A DNA stretch of 64,000 nucleotides from Bursaphelenchus xylophilus. Lineage: Eukaryota > Nematoda > Chromadorea > Rhabditida > Aphelenchoididae. The stretch spans positions 6,076,001 to 6,140,000 of the forward strand of contig CAJFCV020000006.1 of NCBI GenBank assembly GCA_904066235.2, in the 5' to 3' direction. Each line of letters opens with the position of its first letter. Within the stretch, counting starts at the first letter, position 1. The translations under genes and the position numbers were made by a program. Under the pieces are notes generated by a model, which was not told where the DNA came from, did no database searches, and saw nothing but the letters and a program-made list of their open reading frames with translations. Below, piece by piece: positions 25,229 through 36,300 of the stretch.

Positions 25229-27752
25229 TTATTGTGGGGCCGGGGGAACATCTTCGTCATCATCAGACTCGGATTCTGACAAAGGACCGGGACGACCCTC
25301 TTCGTCTTCTTCTTCTTCTCCATCTACATCCATCTGTTCATGGACACCATTTTGAAGCCGGTCTCCGCCCTCGACAGGTCTTGGACTAGGTTTTTGTTCA
25401 GGCACTGCTACCCGTTTAGCTGCGTCCGCCGGGTTGAAGTAAGGGCCTTGTTTGTGGCGATAGGGAGTCAGACTCCGAGCTCCCGTACCAACATTCAAGA
25501 AGTCCCAGATCAAAATCGTATCATCATGAGAGGAACTGACGATCTGGAAATCATCGAACTGAAGCCTGAACACTCGACCCGTATGCTCCTAAAATAAGAT
25601 GCAATTCAATATGTCAGGTGCTATCAACCTGATTAAAAAGACAACTTACCGATAGTGTATTCAGACAAATCGCACTGTTCTGGTATCGCAAGTCCAAAGC
25701 AGCAGTGAGATCCCAAACTTTCAGTTTGCTAAAAAATAGGATAACCCTTCTCTCTTTATCCTTACCCATCATACGCACCGGAAACAATCCTCCGCGAATC
25801 AAAGCGGATGCATCGAACTAGTTCTTCATGACCTTCGAGGACGCGTAAGCAGTTCCCTCCGTCAATATCCCATAACCTAATCAAAGAAGAATGTTAATTC
25901 AATTCAATGAGAACTTACCGTATGGAATTGTCGCTGGATCCACTGACGACGAGCCTGTCTCTATATTGTAAACAAGCAATGCCCCTTCGATGGCCATTCA
26001 GTGTCCTCACAAATTCACAAGTATCTGCACTCCACACTTTTATCGTCCGATCTCCGCTTGCGGAAACAATGTAAGTGGTGTCAAAGTCTACCACGTTCAC
26101 TGCGGCCCTATGACCAACCAATACTCGTCTCAAGTCTATCTCCGTAGGGGAATTCATGTTCCATACAGCTATTGATCGATCTTTGGAACATGTTACCAAC
26201 ATTCCATTCTGGAATCGGAGATGAAGAACGGCTTCACAATGGTGGATTAAAGTGTTCAAGGATTGTCCAGTATGTACATCCCATATCCTGAACAGTCGAC
26301 GTTATTAAAGATAAGTCATACTGAAATCATATTAAATGACCACATACCTGACAGTGGAGTCACTACTTCCACTAGCTATTATTCGTTCATCATATTGAAG
26401 ACACAACACTGATCCTGTGTGCCCGACGAGAGTCTGGACGCATTGCAGATCTGATCTGCGCCATATTTTTATCGTATTATCTCTGAGACCCGAAATAATC
26501 TTCTCGTCATCATATTGTAGACAGTATACACCTAAGAAGAGATGAAAAAGAGTCAAAGAAAGCTCACCTCGGTTGTTTTCGGATTCACAATTTATCCTCT
26601 GAAGTTTGTGCTTGCCGGTCCTCCAATTCTCCTCAATTTGAGCTATATCCTTATTAATATTTCGATACAAATGACAATAAAATTCGTGTAAATAACTAAG
26701 CATATCAGGATGTTCGCGGATATAATCTTCTGCTTCATTCCGAGTCCATCCCTGCGATGTGGCAATTTGAATGGCTGCCAATTCCTTTGACATAAACAAG
26801 TACTTCTTCCTGAAATTTACAAAAAAACAACGTGAAACTTTCTAAGCAACATCATACGCTAACAGTAGAACAACTGACCATCCCCGTTTCTCGCTTAATC
26901 CCCTCCACACGGAGTCTGACTTCACCCTTCGTTCAATTAATTTCCTCCACAACATGCAGTTAGCAATTTTATTCCTCCATGTTTTACTGACAGCGGCACT
27001 AGCCACCAGACTCTTTGCATCAAGATGAGAAAGGACATTTTCTTCCAGACCATCTAAATTCATAAATAAAACGAGAATCAAATATTACCTGGTAATAGGC
27101 TGATAAAGTCTCGTTTCAACATCGGCTGAAGGAACTGGTCGATCTGACCGTGTTGATGATGGCACATTTTCTGAAGGATGGTCTTCACAAAATCTGTTTG
27201 TTCGTGCTCAGACCAGGAGGAGAACTGCTAAAATATTTCAGAAATTTTATGATCTCAGATGGAATAATAAAATCAATTGCATAAAACAGAGCTCTCCACA
27301 AATTTCTGTTCATAATAATAAAGATTTGACGCAAGGATTACCTGGAGTGCTGTTTCTTTCTCGAGAAGATATGCCTTGGAAAACGTCTTCTGCTTCTCAA
27401 CTAGGGTCAGATGGGCCATGTTCTGCCGTAAATCGGCGGTGGATGGACCCTAAAAGGTAACACGGAATAAAATCTCAGTTCCTCATGATTTCTAAAACAA
27501 AAATAAATCAATTACATTACTTTTTGACAGGCTCTTTTTGGAAGTACTATGCTTCAGAACCGAAGAGAAGAAGACAGGCCAGACTTATTAATCAACCGAA
27601 ACCGAGATATATAACTTTATGTAAAACAAAGTATTGCTTTAATAGGACATACTAAGGTAATATTTTAACACAATATATTTATACTTAAGGCAGATTATAA
27701 TTAAACTTACTTCTGCTGGATTTAGTGGTGTACCATTGCTTTCCGTTTTCAT
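25229..27752 (-). CDS. lin-23: LIN-23 / beta-TrCP F-box WD40 protein (609 aa)
   Basis: This is the substrate receptor of an SCF (Skp1-Cullin-F-box) ubiquitin ligase, recognising phosphodegrons such as that of beta-catenin. The exons are 27711-27752, 27342-27449, 27089-27227, 26858-27053, 26568-26809, 26348-26531, 25919-26287, 25766-25876, 25650-25728 and 25229-25588 (1830 nt). The N-terminal dimerisation region ([17 protein letters not shown]) precedes the F-box ([20 protein letters not shown]). Seven WD40 repeats follow, with conserved phrases such as [39 protein letters not shown] and DGKLKVWDL. The tail is acidic ([29 protein letters not shown]), like that of nematode LIN-23. The short first exon begins [14 protein letters not shown]. 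Identification is firm. Confidence 0.95.
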
Positions 27753-28546
27753 GTTTAATTCGGCAAGACCGCAATTGTGGACGACATCAGTGTTTCATCT
27801 AAAAAACTCCACGATTCAACTGCCGGTTATATATATTACACTTGTTCTCAAAAGCGCAACAGCGAATTTAAATTAGTTTGAAGCATTAAGAGATCGATGT
27901 TCCGCGCTCAAAACCAGATTCTAAAATGTCTAGTTGGACTGTAAATTTAGTTTTACCGCAGAGACGGAAAAAAAAATAAAAAAGACGAGCAGCTTAAGCA
28001 AATCTTGTTTTCGTGGTGGGACCCAATCTCGGGGTCCTTGTCTAGCGAATTCGAAATTACATTCCACTTTCACGTAAAATTTACACAGATGAAAAGTGGC
28101 ACGACAACCCACGTTACGTAACATTTTTGCAAATTCTTTGACCAGCTGGCCAATGAGTTGAAATCACAGCTAAATTTTTTAATGACTGGCCAAAATCCTG
28201 GATGGGCTAACCAAAGTGTCGTACTGAAGTCGCAAAAATAGCTAGCTAAAATGCTGGAATATCAAAGTGTAGGAATGACGTCCGATCTTTTTAAATGGCT
28301 CGCCAAAAACCTGGATCGGCTAGCCAAAGTGTCAAAATAGCTATGAAGCCTCGAAAAAAGCTAATTGATTTTTTAAAAATCCTATGAATGTGATTTTTGA
28401 AATCCTTGCCATTACCTATAGATCCAAAAATTTCCTCCATATTCTGCCTTTTCGATGCTGGCTTCATTTCGGATCGGTTCATTCCTAACAATTGTAAGGA
28501 AGCCAAACAAATGAAAATGTTTATTTTCAATTTTGGCGATACTTTT
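27753..28546. other. Intergenic interval upstream of LIN-23
   Basis: The LIN-23 promoter side shows no clear box. A degenerate direct repeat (gccaaaatcctggatgggctaaccaaagtgtc near 28190-28222 and gccaaaaacctggatcggctagccaaagtgtc near 28302-28334) recurs about 112 bp apart. No exon was found. Confidence 0.55.
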
Positions 28547-30947
28547 TTACTTTTCAATTTCGGCTCTGAACTCTGCCGGAGTGTCAGGTTGATGTTTCTC
28601 GTCCGCTTTAATGAATGCAGGAAGTTTTCCCAATTCCTCGTTAATTCTCTGGATGATTGGAAACTTTCTCATGTCCACGTTAAATCTGTAAGAGTTGTTT
28701 GTATTCACTTATACCTTAGATGTCTGAAGGAATGCCTGACTGGACCCCACAATGAAAAAGTACTGGCATTTGGCCAAATTGAAAAAATCTGGCCAAAGTG
28801 AAAAAAAAAAATATTAAAGTGAATTTTTTTGAGGAAACGTGCCCTTTCGGGGTGATCTCTTTCGGGGTCAAGGCAAATTTTTTTCAACCATCTCTATTTT
28901 TCAAAAATTTTACAAGATTACGTCATAAAATTAATCAGGAGTTTAAAAAATGGGGGCTAAGGTAGTACAGCCCCCCAGTCCAGTTTAGCCCCCCATGACC
29001 CAGTACAACCCCCCTCGTCCATTCGGAACCCCAAAATTTATTTCAAAGAATTAATCCAAGTTGTATGGTCCAGCACAAGCCCCTTACGTTTTAGATGAAG
29101 CCCCTACGTTTTAGAAAAAGCCCCCTACGTTTTAGGTCAAGCCCGCTACGTTTTAGATCAAACCCCCAACGTAGTAGATCAAACCCCCACTTACATTTTT
29201 TGTATTATTCTAATTTGTTCATTATGTGGGGTGTGAAACGGGCAAAACAGTGGGTTGTTTGAACTACCTTTCGTGGGGGGTTGAACTACCGAAGCCCCAA
29301 AAAATGTGACTATTTATGCTCCGGGACCCGGAAACCCCATTATTTGCCTTGACCCCGAAATGGCTCATCCCGAAAGGGCAGTAACCCGTTACTTGAAGGA
29401 ACTGACGCTGTTATCAGCTAACTGAGAGCCAGTCTGTAATTGGCACATATTCAACGTGCCGAACTACCTCAGAATCGACATTTTTTTTCAAAAATTTTAC
29501 AATATTACGTCATCAAAAGTAGTCAGTAGTTGAAAAAATATAAAATTATTTATGCTCCAGAACCCAGCAACCCCAGAATTTGCTTTGACTTCGTAAGGCC
29601 GACCCATTACGTTCTAACCCCGTAGGGGCGCCCCGTAAGATCCCACCCCGTAATGGCCTGTTTCCATTTTTCACGGTTGTAAAAATTTTTTCCGATTTGG
29701 CCAAATTTTTTTACAATTTACAGGGGAAGTACCGCAAGTGCGACGCTCGGATTTTTTTAAAATTTTGCACACGCTTCGGGCATAGACTAAGTATCAATTC
29801 CTCAAAGTTTTAGCTCGCGCTTTGAAGGCGAAGCCGAGATATTCAACGATCTTTGCGACCGAGAGAGTACGCTAAACGCGGAGAGCGGTCAGAGAGAAAA
29901 CCACTTTTTGGCCATTGCTTTGCTAGTTTCGTGCGGAAAAGGTTAATTTTTTGTGGAAACATTACCCTCTATGGTAGAAATAGGCATGAAACTTTTTGTG
30001 CCGAAATTCGGCAAAAAGTCTTTAATTTTCGCCGACTTTCGATCTAAAAATCTCGATTGTTTCTGCAAAGCGCGAGCTAGTATTCTCGCAGATTTTTTAG
30101 AAAAAATTATTCTAAATTTGTGCCAAGTTTCATCAAAATCTGAGCGTCGCACTTGGGGTACTTTCCTTGTTAGCCATATTTTTGCACCATGGCCATAATT
30201 CAATTTGGCCAGATTATGTCATTTTGGCCGTTCCGTCATCGGGGGTACCCGAATTTTGTTTTGGGGGGTTTAGTCAGGAAGATTCCCTTCCGAGGGGATA
30301 AAGGAGGGGTTCAGTCTCCCTTCGGTCGGAAGTTAGTGCTAATAACCCACCTGATAGCCGAATATACTTGAGATGGGATGCACACATCTACCAGACTCAG
30401 CTCATCGCCGACACTGTACTTTCCCGCAGTTGCCTTAAGACGTTTCTCGAGGGTTTCGAAGCCTCTATCAATGAAATGTCTCGCGAATTCTTCTCTCTTC
30501 GCCTTGTCATTACTGTGTACAGCAGTGACCCGAGGGTTTTGCAAAGGCTGTATATTGCTTATAATCTAAAGATAACCTCATTCAGCAAAGTACGTCGTCA
30601 GTACTTACAATTAGCGCCAGACTTCGAATCAAAGCTTTCTTGGCCGCATTTCCATAAATAAGTTTGGGTCCCTCAAAAACTTCGTCGAGGTATTCGAGGA
30701 TGGCCAACGACTCTGTGATTACATTCCCATCGTGTACGAAGGTAGGAATCATTCCAGCCGGGTTAATTTGGAGATACTTCTCTTCGGACTAGCAATAAAG
30801 AATTTAGAGAAGCCAACTCTTTACCTGTTCCTGGTTCAGTAGATGGATGTGGACCTGCTGGTATTGCACTTTCTTCAATTCTAGTGCAATCCGGACTCTC
30901 CATGAACAAGAACTTCTCCAATAAGAGTAAAGAATAGGTTCCGACAT
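28547..30947 (-). CDS. gst-42: Maleylacetoacetate isomerase / GST zeta (218 aa, four exons)
   Basis: This enzyme is a glutathione-dependent cis-trans isomerase converting maleylacetoacetate to fumarylacetoacetate in tyrosine breakdown, in the cytosol. The exons are 30825-30947, 30609-30788, 30351-30565 and 28547-28685 (657 nt), near the family's usual 215 residues. The N-terminal thioredoxin-like domain carries the catalytic motif [24 protein letters not shown] and [11 protein letters not shown] follow, and the C-terminal domain has [15 protein letters not shown]. The last exon ([19 protein letters not shown], then [11 protein letters not shown]) lies behind a 1665-bp intron filled with repeats. 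It would be easy to miss, but phase and family sequence both fit. The symbol is by homology to the C. elegans gene. It may be the last member of the RPC1-PIGF-NPRL2 run (262 bp after NPRL2). Confidence 0.92.
28951..29191. repeat. C-rich degenerate minisatellite in the GST zeta intron
   Basis: About five tandem copies of a roughly 21-bp unit, tacgttttagatcaagcccc, occupy about 29072-29191. They are preceded by a looser run of blocks ending in agccccccag, agccccccatg and acaacccccc. The unit is not a nematode telomere repeat (TTAGGC). Confidence 0.7.
29723..30166. mobile_element. MITE-like element in the GST zeta intron
   Basis: The left end ggaagtaccgcaagtgcgac and the right end gtcgcacttggggtactttcc are imperfect inverted repeats of about 30 bp. 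They enclose about 440 bp with open frames on both strands but no recognisable protein. I see no clear target duplication. Confidence 0.6.
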
Positions 30948-31208
30948 ATTCACCAAGAGAATTGGGGAATAAATTTTTTTTCGTTGTTGACTGATTGACC
31001 TCTATAAATGGCGGGTCAAAAGGAAAAAGATAATTTCCTTTTACAGTGATCTTTAACCCAAAAAAAACGACGGCGTTTGTCTACGAAAGATCAAACGAAA
31101 AATAGGTGTGGAAAAGATAATGTTTAGATCACATTGTTCTGAATACCTTTACTTCAAACAATTTTAATAAAGACAAAATAAGTTATATGAACAATAATGA
31201 GAGCTGTT

Positions 31209-32561
31209 TCATCGGTAAATCATCGATAAGTCTTGTTCCTGAAGTCGTTTGTGTAATGAAAAAGAGGAGCAGGACAACGTGGCAGCAACTGATTCCACCG
31301 TATTCTCGCCATTACATAATTCGGACATCCTATGAGAAGTAAGCTAATTGAATGTTAATATTACCTTGATTCCGGTAAGTCATCCGTTTGAGGATACACC
31401 TTGAGGACCTTGATGAAGTTGTAAAACACTCCGAATTGGATAAATCTCCTCTCATCAATATTAAAATCCCTGGGATTATGAACTCGGAACCAATTCTGCA
31501 TGTCCATATTTGGCTAAAAAAATTACAAGAACGATGATTACACCTACCGAAAGACTCATATACAATCGGAAGAGATCACTTCTGGTGGGGATGGACAAGG
31601 CTTTGTCCTTCTTCACAAAATAAATACATTCTTCCACCACTTTCTGCTCCTTCATAAACAATCGAACGCGAGAAGTAGCCATATAATAATTGGAATACAA
31701 AAACATTGGCAGCAATGCGACACATCCATAGAAGTAGAGATTTCTGATGCAGCGGCTAACTAGATCGACATCTATCTGAACCAGACACGCAATGTCTTTC
31801 ACACAACATACGCCATCAATATACGGACAGATCTGCAAATAACATTACATTAATTGTTCAATCGTCAAACCTACTTTCTGAGATAAAACATCCATCTTGC
31901 TGAGGTCAGCGACAGAAATGGGAGGGGTTTTGGTGAAGACTGGGACCATAAACGGATCCACGGAAGGTGGCTCCAGACCATGGAACGCAGGGCACAATTT
32001 GAGATACAAAGTGGTCTCGTTTGTAATCGAATAAATACATTCACCTAAAAGCCATTCGATAATGCAGACAGTTTCCCGTCCTACCATTCTCGTTCAGCCC
32101 TTGAAATACCCTCTGCATCAGATCCTTCAATCTGGAATCGTTTCTGCTTAGAAATTCTCCTTCAACTTCCATATCTACCAGATATTCAGCACATTTTTGG
32201 ACCAATGGTTCATACATGCAATCACTCTGGGTGTCTCGTTTGTCCACCACGAAACACATATTGAAGATGTATACTTTCCGTTCGTATTTCTCATGTCGTA
32301 TTCCAACAGGATACCCCATTACTTTCCAATCGTACATGTTAACCTTAATAAGACGATCCCTCATATCTTCCGACGGGATTATAGCCGAAGCAAACGCATC
32401 AAAATGAGTTGGACTGAAGATTTCACCAGGAACCTAAAACAATAAGCGATACCATCTCGCCTTACCTGATATCTGACGACTCGACCAATTTTATTGTCAA
32501 ATTCAGCGAAAACAATCGCTTTAAGCTTGGGAGATGGCTGTTCGAAAAACTCGGATTGCAT
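31209..32561 (-). CDS. nprl-2: NPRL2, GATOR1 subunit (389 aa, six exons)
   Basis: NPRL2 pairs with NPRL3 and DEPDC5 in GATOR1, which restrains TORC1 at the lysosome when amino acids are scarce. The exons are 32466-32561, 32085-32433, 31875-32044, 31548-31832, 31365-31513 and 31209-31329 (1170 nt). The length matches human NPRL2 (380 aa). Family landmarks are IVFAEFDNKIGRVVRYQVP, FNMCFVVDK, YEPLVQKCAEYL and PYIDGVCCVKDIA. Intron 1 (32434-32465) is only 32 nt; its removal is needed to keep the frame. The ATG lies 17 nt after the PIG-F stop codon, so the two are probably co-transcribed. Confidence 0.92.
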
Positions 32562-32578
32562 TGCGTGAAATTAACCGC

Positions 32579-33196
32579 CTAGACCGACTTGATATGTTTG
32601 GAGAAGGAACGTTTGGGCCACTTAAAAACGTTGACGGATCGTAAGAGATATGCCAATATAAATCCGATAAAAAGTCCTCCGCAAATTCCAAAAAAGTTGG
32701 GAATAGGATATTTCTGAAAATAAAAGGCGAAGTAATATTGTACATAATTACAGCAGAACAAACACAGAAGTAAGAACTTACTTGCCACCAACGGTCCCAA
32801 TCGAGAGGAATAACCACACAGGACAACCAGTTGCCGAACAGGGCGCAGAAGGAGATTAACTTTAATCCTTTTCTTTTGGGATCTCTGAAAAAATCACAAA
32901 ATAAGTTTACTACAAAAACGATCTACTTAATTATAAAATGAAGACATACGTCTCGTTGTCGTCGAGGACAAAAGGCACAATATCGTCGGTCTTCCCGTCA
33001 ACGGCTAGACTTAATGGAACGGCGGAACAAAGACTTTGGAGAACGGCCAAGGCTAATGTCCACTCGATGTTTCTAAAAAACTAATTCCAAAAGGTTTGAC
33101 AACTTACACAAAAAATGGGGCCCCAAAAAGGACAAAAAGAACGTGGAATATTGGAATTCCGATCAGAAAATGCTTAACTACGGCCAAGTTCTTCAT
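32579..33196 (-). CDS. PIG-F, GPI-anchor ethanolamine-phosphate transferase subunit (149 aa)
   Basis: PIG-F is a multi-pass ER membrane protein that stabilises PIG-O and PIG-G, which add ethanolamine phosphate to GPI precursors. The exons are 33108-33196, 32950-33072, 32782-32884 and 32579-32713 (450 nt). Diagnostic phrases are FHVLFVLFGAPFFV and VVIPLDWDRWWQKYP, then a hydrophobic segment (GGLFIGFILAYLL). It is shorter than the human protein (219 aa) and lacks the N-terminal membrane segments. Either the nematode form is short or an upstream exon was missed, but in-frame stops in the 158 bp up to the RPC1 stop leave little room. An acceptor-like TTTAG at about 33206 would suit trans-splicing just before the ATG. 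Confidence 0.82.
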
Positions 33197-33354
33197 TTCA
33201 ATCCATCTAAACTACATGAAACTTCAAGCACCGAGGAGGTATTAAATGGGCTCAACCAACCAACCACCTATATACTGACTCTTGGCTTAGTCATCCGTTT
33301 ACTGCAACAAGGAACAAAAAAGAAGAAGATAAAACAAGTAACAAATAACAAATG

Positions 33355-36300
33355 TCACAACTTCAGCTTGAGCTCTGGCAATCCAAATACCGGACTTTTG
33401 GATAAGTTGGAGATCGAGGGCAAGGGACCTCGACTTTGTAGTAGTTTGAACATTCCAGTTCCAATTCGAGCTTGTGTTCCCATAATAATACTCTCCGAAA
33501 CACCCACAAGATCATCTTTCTGACCAAAGAAAGCGGCTTCAAACAGATGGTCAGTGGTCCTTTCGAACGAGGCCAACAGTAAAACCGACTCTTTCATTTT
33601 CACCAATCCATTTCTTGTGATTCCCAACACTTCTCCTCTGAAATCAGCACTAAATTTTATAGAAAAGAACACACCTGTAAGTCATCAAATCTGCCAGAAG
33701 CATGACATGTCTCCTGTCCAATTCGATTCCATGCGATTTCATGGTGGAGATGATTTCTGACACTATGGACACCCGGGCCGCTTCAATACCCAAGACTTCG
33801 GCCACAACTGAGGCGTTGTTGAAGACGGTTTTGTTCGGCTCGGTCTCGTATACAGCCATCACATCCTTGAAGTCAGTGCCTTCTACAAGCAACTGGTAGC
33901 TCTCTCCCCTTCTCTCGTCCGCATGGATCACACATCTGACCACGTTGGGAAGTCCTTTAACAACAACATTGACCAGAGAATATTTGAGACAATGAAGAGC
34001 CATTGTTCGGGACATCCCTTCATCGTCTCCAGGCCGCACCATAATCATCGTCTTCCCGACCGGTCGAAGCTGGCGGTTTTTAAGTGGGATTGGGAGTTTG
34101 GTGGATTGGATGGCTTGAATAATGGTATCCATGGTCACTTCCAGTTGAAGCAATCGAATCCTCCGAGCACTGAGTTTGATCAAAACAAAAGAATCGTCGG
34201 GAAGAAACACTTGCTCTATGTATTCACTAATCTCTCCTAAAAAATCATCATGTGGAGAGTGTTATCGTACCTAAAGTGGTTTTCTCAATTCTGGCTTTGA
34301 CTCTTCTGGCCAGTTTCTCGTCGCTATCATTCTTCAAAGCTACTGTAATGACGGGTGTGGAGATGTGCCTGACAGCATTGATTATCTCCTTGATTCTGGG
34401 GACTCCTTCAGTGATATTCATTGAAGCAACGCCAGCAAAATGGAAAGTTTTAAGGGTCATTTGAGTTGACGGTTCCCCAATAGATGTGGCCGACACGGCA
34501 CCAACAGCAGTCCCAGGCTCAACAATCGCCTTCTTCAACTTCTTTTCGCATAATTCAATGAATGTCATCACTTGGGCATGGCTGAGATAATGCGCCTTAA
34601 TCAAGGTCTGACGAACATTCCTTGCGTTCTGGCAGAACTGGCATTTGTTTCTAGTAACAATCCTGAGAAGATCAGAATTAATATAACAATGACTTACGTA
34701 GCATTTGCATGCTTGTTACAAGTTGAAGGGAGTTGGAAGAATGATTGCTTCGAGTCGAGGTAACCCATCAAAAACTCGATAAGTCTCTGTCCGAACAGGC
34801 TGTGAAATTTGGCAATCGGCTTAATGGCTTCATCAATAAGAACTTTCATTCCCTCGCCATCAAGGAGATCATTCTCATTGTATTCAAACCTACAAAAATA
34901 TTAAAATCCAAGAGTTGATGCTATTTACGGGCAAATGTTTCTGGTATGGAAGAGTATATGATTGAAGTCAACAACATCTCCATCTTTGGCTTCCATGAAA
35001 CACGGGTCAAGTCCATCCTCTCCAAACTTGAACTGAACAATATCACCAGTCGACGATCTCACTGTATTATCGTAGTTTACAGCTAAATCTTCTAGACATT
35101 TCACCAATCTTCGCTGCATGTAGCCTGTCTCGGCGGTCTTAACAGCAGTATCCACCAATCCCTCTCTTCCGGCCATGGTGTGATAAAAGAACTCAGTTGG
35201 AGTAAGTCCGGAATAAAAGGAGTTCTCAACGAACCCTCGTGCTACAGGACTCTTATCATTCTTCTGAAACAAGGGAAGACATCGGTACTCAAAACCTTCA
35301 GCGGGACGGTGACCGGAGATAGACTGCTGACCCACACATGCAATCATCTGGGAGATATTGATAAAGGATCCCTTGGAACCACAAATGGCCATTGTCAAGG
35401 GGGTATTGCTTCTAAAAGAACATGCCAAAGCATTGAGAAGGTCTTACTTCGACAGATTATGCAAACAAGATTTTCCAGCGTGATCTCTGATCTGAGACAA
35501 CTCATGCAAAATTAAACTTTCTAAGGTTTCGCCTTCTGTTTGGCCGGGCCGAGATTTCAATTTTCCGATTCTCAATTGTTCGATAAATTCTTCGCATTCT
35601 GAGTACCCGTTATCCAACAACTGCTTCTTTTCCTTAAGCAAACTGGCACTTGGAGTGACATCGCCGATCCCTACAACATATCTCTTCATATTTACATCAA
35701 AACTCTGATCATATTCATTCAGATCAAACGTACCGATAGAAAATCCTCTGTTAGATAAAAAAACGGGACTTATTCGAGCCAATCTCCACATGGCTTCGAG
35801 GCCATAATCTTCTCCAAAGTCTCTCAATAACACATAAAATATGTTAGTTTTGCTTCCAGATCCAAGCAATGCCTTGTCCAACATTCCACACAACAGTTGA
35901 TTGTTTTTAATAATAACAAATGTGTCCTAAAGCTTTTAAAAAAAGGAAAGTTTACTTACTTTTGAAGAGAACTCATCCTGCCCTTTAGGGTGAGACTTGT
36001 TCGGAGTTGATATATTAACCCGAACATGAGTGCCGAGTTCTGGGGCAAGGATCAATTCAACCAACTAAAAGCATCAGATATAGTAAGTGTGAAAGAGGGA
36101 CACATCAAAAAAACTGACAAAGGTTACCTGCTTCCCTGTCCAAAGTTCTTTTGGCTTTAAAATAGCAGGTTGTGGAACTCTTATCTTATATTGATGCTTA
36201 GCGTTAACGTCGACCAGAGCTGCCGCACATCTGTAAATCTCATCTCTTGGCAAGAACGTGTCTTTATGGGTGATTACATAAGCAGCCGTGATGAAATCTT

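Noticed and set aside
28951..29191. Internal telomeric repeat
   Set aside because: No TTAGGC or close variant is repeated; the unit is about 21 bp.
29853..30203. Overlapping open frames in the GST zeta intron
   Set aside because: They lie inside a MITE-like inverted repeat and match no protein family I know.
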